Assembly (NCBI GenBank): GCA_964479625.1
Contig: CAYZMS010000032.1
Span: forward strand, 1-43,370
Reading direction: 5' to 3'
Origin: CAYZMS01 sp964479625
GTDB lineage: Bacteria > Bacteroidota > Bacteroidia > Chitinophagales > Saprospiraceae
DNA: 43,370 bases
The notes under the pieces were generated by a model, which saw only the letters and a list, made by a program, of their open reading frames with translations, searched no databases and was not told the DNA's origin. How positions within the stretch are numbered: the first letter of the stretch is position 1; the number at the start of each line of letters is the position of its first letter. The position numbers were made by a program, and so were the translations under genes. This document shows positions 1-7,570 of the stretch, in pieces.

Positions 1-91
1 AATTTAAGCGTTTTTTTCAACTTAGCTTGTGGTCTAATTTTGTCGAGGTATTACAGATACCCCAAAAAAGTCTCACATAAACAGCTATAAA

Positions 92-295
92 TTAAATAAT
101 CCAAGGTGAAGGAGGAGACTTGACATTCCCTTTTTCATCTTTTGTAATATCCAAAAAATCCAGAATTGAAACAAGCTTGTTACATACGTTGGGCGTATAC
201 TTAGGTAATTTCTCCCTAATCCTATGCTTCAAAAGCTCTTGAATATACCGTATATCCATTCCGTGGGCTAACAAGAAGGGAATTGACTGGACTGC
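92..295 (-). pseudogene. C-terminal remnant of a tyrosine recombinase (phage/XerD-type integrase)
   Basis: The open frame contains LLAHGMDIRYIQELLKH. This matches the block around the second catalytic arginine and the HxxL-like segment of tyrosine recombinases, usually followed by a catalytic tyrosine in an IYTHV-like motif. Here the following residues read KYTPNVCNK, so a tyrosine-like position survives. The upstream RHS(F/A)TH block is missing because the frame is closed by a stop at about 296. The downstream tail (to KSPPSPWII) also diverges from functional integrases. Everything N-terminal (SAM-like domain, first Arg, Lys) is absent. The stretch is AT-rich and lies just downstream of the 3' end of tRNA-Pro, a common integration site. 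I infer a decayed integrase from a former mobile element. It could be a chance resemblance, but the RYIQELL motif is distinctive. Confidence 0.6.
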
Positions 296-310
296 TTAAC
301 TAGGACGGGC

Positions 311-350
311 AAATAAAAAAAGGAGTTACAAGTGAATGCTTGTAACTCCT
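311..350 (-). terminator. Rho-independent terminator of the tRNA-Ser/tRNA-Pro transcript
   Basis: Perfect 12-bp inverted arms (321-332 and 339-350) enclose a 6-nt loop. On the minus strand the stem is followed by a T-rich run (complement of 311-320). It lies just past the 3' end of tRNA-Pro, so it should end the tRNA transcript. Confidence 0.85.
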
Positions 351-361
351 AAGAAATGATG

Positions 362-436
362 TCGGGGCGGCAGGATTCGAACCTGCGGCCCCCTGCTCCC
401 AAAGCAGGTGCGCTAACCGGACTGCGCTACGCCCCG
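362..436 (-). tRNA. tRNA-Pro (anticodon TGG)
   Basis: The minus strand folds as a complete 75-nt cloverleaf. The 7-bp acceptor stem is CGGGGCG/CGCCCCG with discriminator A. The anticodon loop TTTGGGA gives anticodon TGG, and the T loop carries GGTTCGAATCC. No CCA is encoded. It lies 27 bases downstream of tRNA-Ser on the same strand and ahead of a strong terminator. Confidence 0.95.
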
Positions 437-463
437 ATGAAGGTTTCGCTCTTTTCAAACCAG

Positions 464-550
464 CGGTGACGGGGGGATTCGAACCCCCGGTACCTGTTAG
501 AGTACGCCAGTTTAGCAAACTGGTGGTTTCAGCCACTCACCCACGTCACC
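464..550 (-). tRNA. tRNA-Ser (anticodon GCT)
   Basis: The minus strand gives an 87-nt class II tRNA. The acceptor stem is GGTGACG/CGTCACC with discriminator G. The anticodon stem-loop contains TTGCTAA (anticodon GCT), there is a long variable arm, and the T arm is GGGGGTTCGAATCCCCC. The long variable arm fits serine. It is probably co-transcribed with tRNA-Pro. Confidence 0.95.
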
Positions 551-641
551 AAACTCAAAGACTGCTTTTTCTTAAAGCGACTGCAAAGATAATGACAGGA
601 ACCGGAGTTTACAAATGAAAAGTAAAAAAGTTAGAGTTTGA

Positions 642-676
642 GCTGCCCCAAAAATTGGAATAACTTTTGGGGCAGC
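642..676 (-). terminator. Stem-loop downstream of dnaA, probable terminator
   Basis: Perfect 12-bp arms (642-653 and 665-676, GCTGCCCCAAAA and its complement) lie 15 bases past the dnaA stop codon. The T-tract on the minus strand is weak and not immediate, so termination is likely but not certain. Confidence 0.6.
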
Positions 677-691
677 CTCCGCACCTTTTAA

Positions 692-2125
692 TTACTTGTC
701 GTTCAGACTCATGCGGATCTTTTTCTCGATCTCGGAAACAGTACCCTTAAAAACGGCGTCGGTCTCCATCAGGTCCTGCACCGTTCGGCAGGAATAGATG
801 ACCGTACTGTGGTCGCGGCCGCCGAAATTCTCTCCTATGGCCTTAAGCGATTTATCGGTCAGATTCTTGGCCAGGTACATGGATAATTGCCGGGCGATCA
901 CAATAGATCGCTTTCGAGTTTTACCTTGTAGTTTATCCACCTCCACATTGAAATAGTCTGCCACCAGCTTCTGGATATTTTCAACCGTGATCTCCTTGTT
1001 GATCTCCGTTACGAAATTCTTTACCACTTCCTTGGCAAGGTCCATATCAATCTCGCGGCGGTTCAGGGAAGATTGGGCGATCAGAGAGACCAGTACCCCT
1101 TCAAGCTCCCGGATGTTACTTTTAATATTGTAACAAATAAACTCGGTTACATCCGATGAAAGTTCCACACCTTCCCGGGAAAGTTTGTGCTCAAGAATGG
1201 CCATACGGGTTTCCAGATCCGGAGCCTGCAGATCAGCAGATAAGCCCCATTTAAAACGGGAGATCAGGCGTTCCTCCATGCCATTCAGGTCTTTGGGTGG
1301 CCGGTCAGAAGTAAGAATGACCTGCTTACCGTTCTGATGCAACTGATTGAAGATATGGAAGAAGATCTCCTGGGTTTTTTGCTTGTCTGCCAGGAATTGA
1401 ATGTCATCTACGATCAGTACGTCGACCAGTTGATAGAAATTCACAAAATCGTTGATCGAACCGTTTCGGATCGACTGAATAATCTGATTAGTGAATTTTT
1501 CGGAGGTCACATAAAGGACCGTTTTCTCTGAAAACTTATCCAGTACTCGATGCCCGATAGCATGAGCCAGGTGGGTTTTTCCCAGGCCAACATCACCAAA
1601 AATGACCAATGGGTTAAAAGAGGTGTTTCCGGGATTTTCAGCAATCGCCAGACCAGCCGAGCGGGCCAGCCGATTACAGTCTCCTTCGATATAGTTTTCG
1701 AAGGTGTAAAACCTATTTAACTGGGGGTCGATTTTGACCTTTTTAATACCGGGAATCACAAAAGGATTCTTTATGGTATCCGTATCTAAGGTAGCTACCG
1801 TAGGCCCCTCTTGGCTGGAACCACTCGCCGCATATCCATTCGCAGCAGGCCGTGCAGAGGGCCTTCCGTTACTTCCCATCAGAATTTGATACTCTAGTCG
1901 TCCCCGCTCCCCGAGTTCGTTTCGAATCGTAGACTTCAGTAGTCCTACATAATGCTCCTCCAGCCACTCGTAAAAAAATTTGTTGGGCACCTGGATAGTT
2001 AAGGCATTGTTTTCTAAACGAACTGGTTTAATGGGCTCGAACCAGGTTTTAAAACTCTGTGAGTTAACGGTATTTCGAATAGCATGCAGACAGTTCGTCC
2101 ACACTGTAGCATGATCTTTTACCAT
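692..2125 (-). CDS. dnaA: Chromosomal replication initiator protein DnaA
   Basis: DnaA is the AAA+ initiator that binds DnaA boxes and opens the chromosome origin. The 477-residue product shows all four domains. Domain I (about 1-85) contains SFKTWFEPI, and domain II is a variable linker (about 86-115). The AAA+ domain has Walker A GDVGLGKTH (near 177-185) and Walker B LIVDDIQFL (near 237-245). Domain IV holds the DnaA-box-binding helix-turn-helix ending in GGRDHSTVIYSC. Length and motifs are normal. A TAATTTTG sequence (minus strand, 2149-2156) is a possible Bacteroidota -7 element about 24 bases upstream. A cluster of DnaA-box-like sites lies 1.4 kb away at 3500-3530. Confidence 0.99.
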   Translation of the reverse strand: MVKDHATVWTNCLHAIRNTVNSQSFKTWFEPIKPVRLENNALTIQVPNKFFYEWLEEHYVGLLKSTIRNELGERGRLEYQILMGSNGRPSARPAANGYAASGSSQEGPTVATLDTDTIKNPFVIPGIKKVKIDPQLNRFYTFENYIEGDCNRLARSAGLAIAENPGNTSFNPLVIFGDVGLGKTHLAHAIGHRVLDKFSEKTVLYVTSEKFTNQIIQSIRNGSINDFVNFYQLVDVLIVDDIQFLADKQKTQEIFFHIFNQLHQNGKQVILTSDRPPKDLNGMEERLISRFKWGLSADLQAPDLETRMAILEHKLSREGVELSSDVTEFICYNIKSNIRELEGVLVSLIAQSSLNRREIDMDLAKEVVKNFVTEINKEITVENIQKLVADYFNVEVDKLQGKTRKRSIVIARQLSMYLAKNLTDKSLKAIGENFGGRDHSTVIYSCRTVQDLMETDAVFKGTVSEIEKKIRMSLNDK

Positions 2126-2452
2126 TCTCCAGACAATTAATGCTAACGCAAAATTAATAATCCTGTTCTGTCGCTATTGAGGCATCAGTAAGTAAGAGGG
2201 ATTACCCTTCCAGAACCAATCCTACAGGACTGCTTCTTTCCCTGGTAAATAAAACCGTCGCTTTCTCAAAGTCGAAGGGACACAAAGATGCGGAATTTAA
2301 ACCTTTCCCCAAAATCGTTTTTACCTATTTTTTCCTTTTATCTGATCACATAAGAAGGAGTAACTGGGTCCCTGAATTTCACAAAAAAACATGTACACAT
2401 TTCAAATACAAAGTATTCGAACATTGCTTAGAAAGCTGTTTATCAGTACTTT
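2126..2452. other. Intergenic region upstream of dnaA
   Basis: These 327 bp separate the dnaA start from the stop codon of the metallophosphatase gene, both on the minus strand. The region should hold the dnaA promoter. CAAAATTA at 2149-2156 reads TAATTTTG on the minus strand and fits the Bacteroidota -7 consensus TAnnTTTG, but I see no convincing -33 element. I found no DnaA box, ORF or RNA gene here. Confidence 0.4.
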
Positions 2453-3379
2453 TTAAGCACTCCCTTTGGCGAATTCAAACTTTCTTGTCCAATAAGTAGA
2501 TTGTGCTGACAACAATTTGCGATCACTTCCAAAGGAAAGTTTCAACTCCCCCAGTACTTCCCCTCCCTTGCCGCAATGAGAGATTAAAACCGGCCTGTTG
2601 TGCCGATTATAAGAAACGACCGCCTGGTCCATATAGGTGTGGGTATGGCCACCAAGGATCAGATCAATATACTCACTCTGTTGGGCCAAAACCCGATCAG
2701 AAGCTTGCCCATCAGGATATTGAAGCCCTAAACGAGACAAACACAAAATGTAATCACATTGTTGGAAATTCTTTAAATAAGCGGAGGTTTCCAGGGCAGC
2801 CTGTATAGGGGCTTTTAGCTCCATCCCTTCGTACAAATGGGGTGGTACCTTTCCTTTCAGTTCCTGACCTACCCCGAGGATACCGATTTTCAAATCACCT
2901 TTTTCGAAAACTGCCCAAGGCCTGATGTGTTTGGCAATGGAGACCTGCCCAAAAAGGTGGTTGCTCGATATAAACGGAAAGGCAGCGGAGGTAATTTGGT
3001 CTTCCAACACCTCCAATCCTTCGTAAAACTCCACTTCTCCCAACATACCTGCATCGTATGCCAGGGTGTTCATTGCATTGATCGAATGCCATCCTCCGGT
3101 AAGCTGAAAAGTAGTTGACCCTTTTAGAAAGTCTCCTGTATCCAGCAATAGGGAATGTGGATGTGCTTTTCTCAATTCTTCTATCCATTTCAGGCTAAGA
3201 TCCAGTCCCCCCTTCCCCACTTCTGAAAAAAGCGGCCGACCATGGGTATCTCCGGTATGGAAAATCGCTAGTTCGAAAGCGGTCGTCTCTTTTTTCGAAC
3301 GAAGGGGAATCGGCCAGGCTGATGCGCCAAGCATCATACTTCCCACCCCCAAATGTTGAATAAACTGACGACGCTTCAT
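2453..3379 (-). CDS. Secreted calcineurin-like metallophosphatase (5'-nucleotidase type) with degenerate metal site
   Basis: The 308-residue product starts with a twin-arginine-like signal (MKRRQFIQHLG). It then follows the catalytic domain of the UshA/5'-nucleotidase family, without the C-terminal substrate domain. Conserved motifs are D-T-H in HTGDTHG (44-46), LLLDTGD (77-83) and the C-terminal GGHTHT (243-248). Two family signatures are altered. The GNHE motif reads GEVE (114-117), losing the Asn metal ligand and catalytic His. The S/T-H-L-G motif reads SRLG (215-218), losing a His. The protein may therefore have weak or no phosphatase activity, or a changed substrate. In Bacteroidota this domain often occurs next to a separate 5'-nucleotidase C-terminal protein; none is adjacent here. 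Function is inferred from fold only. Confidence 0.8.
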   Translation of the reverse strand: MKRRQFIQHLGVGSMMLGASAWPIPLRSKKETTAFELAIFHTGDTHGRPLFSEVGKGGLDLSLKWIEELRKAHPHSLLLDTGDFLKGSTTFQLTGGWHSINAMNTLAYDAGMLGEVEFYEGLEVLEDQITSAAFPFISSNHLFGQVSIAKHIRPWAVFEKGDLKIGILGVGQELKGKVPPHLYEGMELKAPIQAALETSAYLKNFQQCDYILCLSRLGLQYPDGQASDRVLAQQSEYIDLILGGHTHTYMDQAVVSYNRHNRPVLISHCGKGGEVLGELKLSFGSDRKLLSAQSTYWTRKFEFAKGSA

Positions 3380-3499
3380 TGTTGTGCTAATAGGTTTTAT
3401 GTGTGGCGCTAAGAGACTTATCTTTTTGGCGCGTGAAGATCAAGATACGGGATTCTCCACTCAAATTGCAAGTAATAGAATTGTTATTCAAAAGAGTTT

Positions 3500-3530
3500 T
3501 TGTCCACAGGTTTTCCACAGGTTTTCCACA
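3500..3530 (+). promoter_or_regulatory. Three tandem DnaA-box-like 9-mers
   Basis: TTGTCCACA (3500-3508), TTTTCCACA (3511-3519) and TTTTCCACA (3522-3530) repeat with an exact 11-bp period, close to one helical turn. The last two fit the relaxed DnaA-box consensus TTWTNCACA; the first differs at one position. An AT-rich stretch lies to the left (about 3465-3500). The cluster sits between the metallophosphatase start and the ruvB stop, 1.4 kb from dnaA. It could be part of oriC or a DnaA-titration site. Confidence 0.55.
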
Positions 3531-3542
3531 ACGAATTGGTGT

Positions 3543-4571
3543 TTAATCAAACAAAGTTTTATCATTGGCCCTGGGAGAAACCCCTAAATGACGATACGCT
3601 TTTTCCGTGGCGATACGGCCTCTGGGGGTGCGTTGTAAAAATCCTTCCATGATCAAAAATGGTTCATGCACTTCTTCGATGGTCCCGGGCTCCTCTCCCA
3701 CGGCAGTGGCGATGGTCGTCAAGCCAACTGGTCCGCCGGTAAATTTATGGATAATGGCGTCCAGAATGCGGTTGTCCATTTCATCTAAACCAAATTCATC
3801 CACATTCAGGGCCTTCAAACCAAATTGGGCAATCTCCCGGTCAATGGAACCATTTCCTTTAACCTGTGCAAAGTCCCTGATGCGTCGAAGGAGAGCATTG
3901 GCAATTCGGGGAGTACCCCTGCTTCTGTGGGCTATTTCCGTCGCTCCGGTTTCTGTGATGGGTACCTTTAGGATGCCTGCCGACCGATGTACAATTCGTT
4001 TTAGGACCTCCGCGTCGTAATAATCCAGATGGCAAAGAATGCCGAAGCGGTCGCGCATGGGTGCTGACAATAAGCCCATTCGGGTGGTAGCCCCCACCAG
4101 GGTAAATGGATTCAGGGTGATTTGTATACTCCTGGCGTTGGGCCCGGAGTCGATCATAATGTCAATCCGAAAATCTTCCATGGCTGAGTAAAGGTATTCC
4201 TCCACCACCGTATTTAGCCGATGTATCTCATCAATAAACAGCACGTCTCCTTCTTCCAGGTTGGTCAATAGACCAGCCAGGTCGCCTGGTTTTTCCAACA
4301 CGGGGCCAGAAGTCAGCTTCAGGTTGGTCTCCAGTTCATTAGCTATAATATGAGAAAGCGTGGTTTTTCCCAGGCCGGGTGGCCCATGCAGCAGGACGTG
4401 ATCCAGCGCATCCCCCCTTTGCCGGGCAGCAGTGATAAACACCTCCAGGTTGTCCACGATCTTTTGCTGACCGCTAAAGTCCTGGAGGCGATCAGGCCTT
4501 AGCGCCTTTTCTTCCCCAATCGCCTGCTCGTCGAAATGTTGCCCGCTCGGATCCAGGTTCGGATTTGCCAT
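3543..4571 (-). CDS. ruvB: Holliday junction branch migration helicase subunit RuvB
   Basis: RuvB is the hexameric AAA+ motor that, with RuvA, drives Holliday junction migration before RuvC cleavage. The 342-residue product has Walker A GPPGLGKTT (near 63-71), Walker B FIDEIHRL, sensor 1 GATTR and the arginine-rich TPRIANALLRR segment. A C-terminal winged-helix domain contains GGPVGLTTIA and the TPRGR motif. Length is typical of the family. The gene is alone, divergent from icd (114 bp apart). Confidence 0.99.
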   Translation of the reverse strand: MANPNLDPSGQHFDEQAIGEEKALRPDRLQDFSGQQKIVDNLEVFITAARQRGDALDHVLLHGPPGLGKTTLSHIIANELETNLKLTSGPVLEKPGDLAGLLTNLEEGDVLFIDEIHRLNTVVEEYLYSAMEDFRIDIMIDSGPNARSIQITLNPFTLVGATTRMGLLSAPMRDRFGILCHLDYYDAEVLKRIVHRSAGILKVPITETGATEIAHRSRGTPRIANALLRRIRDFAQVKGNGSIDREIAQFGLKALNVDEFGLDEMDNRILDAIIHKFTGGPVGLTTIATAVGEEPGTIEEVHEPFLIMEGFLQRTPRGRIATEKAYRHLGVSPRANDKTLFD

Positions 4572-4685
4572 CTAGGTAGACTCTTATAAATTATTTACAT
4601 TTGGGTGTTTTTCCCGGCTGCTCCGATAAAACACAAAAACAACTGAATTTAACACCCTCATTAACGATTAAAATAAGCTTAAAAC

Positions 4686-5951
4686 ATGAGTGGATCAAAA
4701 GTAACCATTGAAAATGGAAAATTAAACGTTCCTAACGATCCCATTATTCCCTTCATTGAAGGCGACGGTATCGGCCCGGATATCTGGGCGGCTTCCGTTC
4801 GGGTTTTCGATGCGGCCGTTGAAAAGGCCTACGGAGATAAACGGAAAATCGAATGGAAAGAAATTCTCGCCGGTCAGAAAGCCTTCGACCAAACCGGAGA
4901 ATGGTTACCACAGGCCACCCTTGATGCTATTGAAGAATACCTCATCGCCATCAAAGGCCCCTTAACCACCCCTGTAGGCGGCGGTATCCGGTCCCTGAAT
5001 GTTGCCCTTCGTCAAAAACTAGATCTTTTCGCCTGTGTTCGGCCCGTGCGTTATTTCACAGGTGTTCCTTCTCCTGTAAAGGCTCCCGAAAAAGTGGACA
5101 TGGTCATCTTTCGGGAAAACACAGAAGATATCTACGCCGGGATCGAATACCTCAACGGTACTCCCGAAGCGGAAAAACTAAAGAAGTTCCTGACGGAAGA
5201 AATGGGCGTTACTCAGATCCGCTTTCCCGATTCGGTATCCCTGGGGATCAAACCTGTTTCCGTCGAAGGCACCGAACGCCTGGTAAGGTCAGCCATCAAT
5301 TATGCCCTGGAAACCAAGCGCCCCAGTGTGACGCTCGTTCACAAGGGCAACATTATGAAGTTTACCGAAGGTAAATTCAAAGACTGGGGCTATGAGTTAG
5401 CCGAACGCGAATTCGGCAATAAGGTCTTCACCTGGGCACAATACGACCGCATTGCCGCCGATAAAGGCCGGGAAGCAGCTAACAAGGCACAGGATGAAGC
5501 CATGGCAGCAGGAAAATTGCTGATCAAGGATGTAATTGCGGATGCTTTCCTGCAGCAGATCCTAACTCGTCCGGCCGAATATTCGGTCATCGCTACCCTT
5601 AATCTCAACGGCGACTACGTTTCCGACGCCCTGGCCGCTGAAGTGGGGGGGATCGGCATTGCCCCGGGCGCCAATATCAATTACACCACCGGCAAAGCCA
5701 TTTTCGAAGCTACCCACGGAACAGCTCCCAAATACGCGGGTCTGGATAAGGTAAACCCCAGTTCTGTTATCCTCTCCGGAGAAATGATGCTCCGGTACAT
5801 GGGCTGGACAGAAGCCGCGGACCTGATCGTAAAAGGGGTAGAAGGTGCCATTAGTAAAAAACGAGTGACTTATGACTTCCACCGCCTGATGGATGGAGCA
5901 ACCCTTTTAAAGTGTTCTGAATTTGGGGATGAACTGATCGCCAACATGTAG
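4686..5951 (+). CDS. icd: Isocitrate dehydrogenase, NADP-dependent (homodimeric bacterial type)
   Basis: This enzyme oxidatively decarboxylates isocitrate to 2-oxoglutarate in the TCA cycle. The 421-residue product aligns along its whole length with E. coli-type Icd. It has IPFIEGDGIGPDI near the N-terminus, the substrate-binding GGGIRSLNVALRQ (holding the serine phosphorylated by AceK in enterobacteria) and IFRENTEDIYAGIE. It also has the cofactor segment ATHGTAPKYAG followed by NPSSVILSGEMMLRYMGW. The Lys-Tyr pair in APKYAG is typical of NADP-specific members. No aceK is seen nearby. Together with sucC at 28204 it is one of two TCA-cycle genes in the window. Confidence 0.97.
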   Translation: MSGSKVTIENGKLNVPNDPIIPFIEGDGIGPDIWAASVRVFDAAVEKAYGDKRKIEWKEILAGQKAFDQTGEWLPQATLDAIEEYLIAIKGPLTTPVGGGIRSLNVALRQKLDLFACVRPVRYFTGVPSPVKAPEKVDMVIFRENTEDIYAGIEYLNGTPEAEKLKKFLTEEMGVTQIRFPDSVSLGIKPVSVEGTERLVRSAINYALETKRPSVTLVHKGNIMKFTEGKFKDWGYELAEREFGNKVFTWAQYDRIAADKGREAANKAQDEAMAAGKLLIKDVIADAFLQQILTRPAEYSVIATLNLNGDYVSDALAAEVGGIGIAPGANINYTTGKAIFEATHGTAPKYAGLDKVNPSSVILSGEMMLRYMGWTEAADLIVKGVEGAISKKRVTYDFHRLMDGATLLKCSEFGDELIANM

Positions 5952-5963
5952 CCAGAGATGATA

Positions 5964-6019
5964 GGTGATGAGTGGTAAGGATTTATCTTCGACCTCAAGG
6001 TCGAAACCCACTCCTCACC
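5964..6019. repeat. Nested intergenic hairpin with GGTGATG-type arms
   Basis: Outer 12-bp arms (5964-5975 and 6008-6019) pair with one mismatch. An inner perfect 7-bp stem (TTCGACC at 5988-5994 and GGTCGAA at 5999-6005) has a TCAA loop. The element lies between the convergent icd and phosphodiesterase genes, and its right arm covers the latter's stop codon. A similar element ends at the next minus-strand gene (7503-7570). It may act as a bidirectional terminator or be a dispersed repeat. Confidence 0.55.
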
Positions 6020-6509
6020 TTTCCCCAATATGAATTACCTCCAGGTCCTGAATGTGGCCCTTATCAAGGGAAAAACGGACCAGCGTACGTAGCTTGTGAA
6101 AGCCATGTCTACCTGCCGCACCGGGATTGATATGCAATAAATTTCGACTTTTATCGGGTATAACCTTGAGGATGTGGGAATGTCCACATATATAAAGGTG
6201 TGGGCGTTCGGTATCGAGGATGTTTCGAACCCTTTTGTTGTAATGTCCTGGATAGCCCCCGATATGGGTCATGAATACCTTTACCCCTTCCAGTTCAAAA
6301 AGAAGATCCTCCGGATATCGGGAACGAATAGCGGGCTCATCGATATTTCCAAATACCGCTCGAAAAGGTCGAAAGGCTTCCAACTCATCCGCTACTCCTA
6401 CCCTGCCGATATCCCCTGCATGCCAAACCTCCTCACATTCGTCAAAATAGGTGAAAACGGAGGCGTCCAAATAGCTGTGGGTATCGGAAAGTAAACCAAT
6501 GCGCTTCAT
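6015..6509 (-). CDS. YfcE/MJ0936-type metallophosphoesterase
   Basis: This is a small calcineurin-like phosphodiesterase of about 164 residues. Its motifs in order are LLSDTHSYLD, HAGDIG, FGNIDEP (the GNCD/GNID motif), MTHIGGYPG and CGHSHI, ending with LHINPGAAGRHGF. All expected metal-binding residues are present, so it should be active. Family members cleave phosphodiesters such as bis-pNPP in vitro; the natural substrate is unknown. I chose the ATG at 6509 because SDTH should come within the first 10 residues. That start also avoids overlapping the upstream oxidoreductase gene, whose stop codon is only a few bases away. The two are probably co-transcribed. Confidence 0.9.
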   Translation of the reverse strand: MKRIGLLSDTHSYLDASVFTYFDECEEVWHAGDIGRVGVADELEAFRPFRAVFGNIDEPAIRSRYPEDLLFELEGVKVFMTHIGGYPGHYNKRVRNILDTERPHLYICGHSHILKVIPDKSRNLLHINPGAAGRHGFHKLRTLVRFSLDKGHIQDLEVIHIGER

Positions 6510-6516
6510 ATCTTCA

Positions 6517-7488
6517 TCAATTCTCGATCTTAAAAACGATCTTCCCAAACTGCTGGCCGGCCTCCATCCGCTCCATAGCTTTCGGGGCTTCTCCCAATGG
6601 AAAAATACTGTCTACTACTGGTTCAATACGATGCTGACTCACCAATTGGAGCATGTCCCTAAACTCTTGATCATTCCCCATAGTAGAACCAATGATCGCT
6701 ATTTGTCGCCACATTAAATGCTGCAGCAGGAAATTCGGTACGGGCCCTTTCGTCCCTCCATAGGAGACCAGCCTTCCTGCAGGCTCGACTAAACGGACCA
6801 GATCAGTAAAACCAGGACCGGCCGCACTATCGATGATAAGATCGAACCCGCCTCCTGCTAATCGCTGGGTATACTTTCGAAAATCATCCCGGCGGTAATT
6901 AATACCTCCTTTAGCCCCCATGGCCCCGGCGCGTTCGAGCTTTTCTTCCGAACCCGATGTAACCCAAACTTCGGCACCTGCTGCCAGGGCAAACTGAAAG
7001 GCCATTAAAGCCACTCCACCTCCGACCCCCGATATCAACACCCGCTGGCCTGGGGTCAACTGACCATGGGTGAACAGGGCCCGGTAAGCCGTTAATCCGG
7101 CAAGAGGAAGGGCCGCTGCTGCCTCCCAGCTTAAATGTTCTGGTTTATGATAGACATATTCCTCAGGAATGGCAATTTTTTCGGCAAAGGTACCGTGACG
7201 AGGTAGTCCCAGCACCTGAAATGTTTCACTTTGAACACGAGGATCTTCCCCCCAATACAATGCTGGATTCAATAAAACCGGCCGGTCTTCAATCAAACCG
7301 GCTCCATCCGACCCCAGTATAATGGGTACCTGAATACCCGGATATTCCCCCTGGATGATAAAAACATCCCGGTGGTTTAAAGCAGCCGCCTTCAACTCCA
7401 CCACAACCTCACCAGGCTGCTGCTCCGGGTCGGGCCATTTCTGAAAATTCGGCAGGCTTAAATTTTCCTGAAGTACCAGTGCGTGCAT
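6517..7488 (-). CDS. Zinc-free MDR-family NAD(P)H:quinone oxidoreductase-like protein
   Basis: The 323-residue product belongs to the medium-chain dehydrogenase/reductase superfamily. It has a GroES-like N-terminal domain (AAALNHRDVFIIQGEYPG, ILGSDGAG). The Rossmann domain has the nucleotide motif LISGVGGGVALMAFQFA (near 150-166), then VTSGSEEKLE. The catalytic-zinc cysteine and histidine are absent and the structural-zinc cysteine cluster is missing, which places it with quinone oxidoreductase/enoyl reductase-like members. Likely activity is NADPH-dependent reduction of a quinone or enone; the substrate cannot be read from sequence. The final FGKIVFKIEN is typical of the family. It lies immediately upstream of the phosphodiesterase gene. 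Confidence 0.88.
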   Translation of the reverse strand: MHALVLQENLSLPNFQKWPDPEQQPGEVVVELKAAALNHRDVFIIQGEYPGIQVPIILGSDGAGLIEDRPVLLNPALYWGEDPRVQSETFQVLGLPRHGTFAEKIAIPEEYVYHKPEHLSWEAAAALPLAGLTAYRALFTHGQLTPGQRVLISGVGGGVALMAFQFALAAGAEVWVTSGSEEKLERAGAMGAKGGINYRRDDFRKYTQRLAGGGFDLIIDSAAGPGFTDLVRLVEPAGRLVSYGGTKGPVPNFLLQHLMWRQIAIIGSTMGNDQEFRDMLQLVSQHRIEPVVDSIFPLGEAPKAMERMEAGQQFGKIVFKIEN

Positions 7489-7502
7489 AAATGGATATTA
7501 TT

Positions 7503-7570
7503 GGTGATGGGTGAAATTAAGCACTTTTCGGCCTCTGGCGAAAAACGCTCATCCCTTATCCCTCATCACC
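7503..7570. repeat. Intergenic hairpin with GGTGATG/CATCACC ends
   Basis: GGTGATG (7503-7509) pairs with CATCACC (7564-7570). An inner stem TTTTCG (7525-7530) pairs with CGAAAA (7539-7544). Its right end covers the stop codon of the papain-fold gene. Read on the minus strand, the first 20 or so bases resemble the left half of the element at 5964-6019, suggesting one repeat family. Confidence 0.5.
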
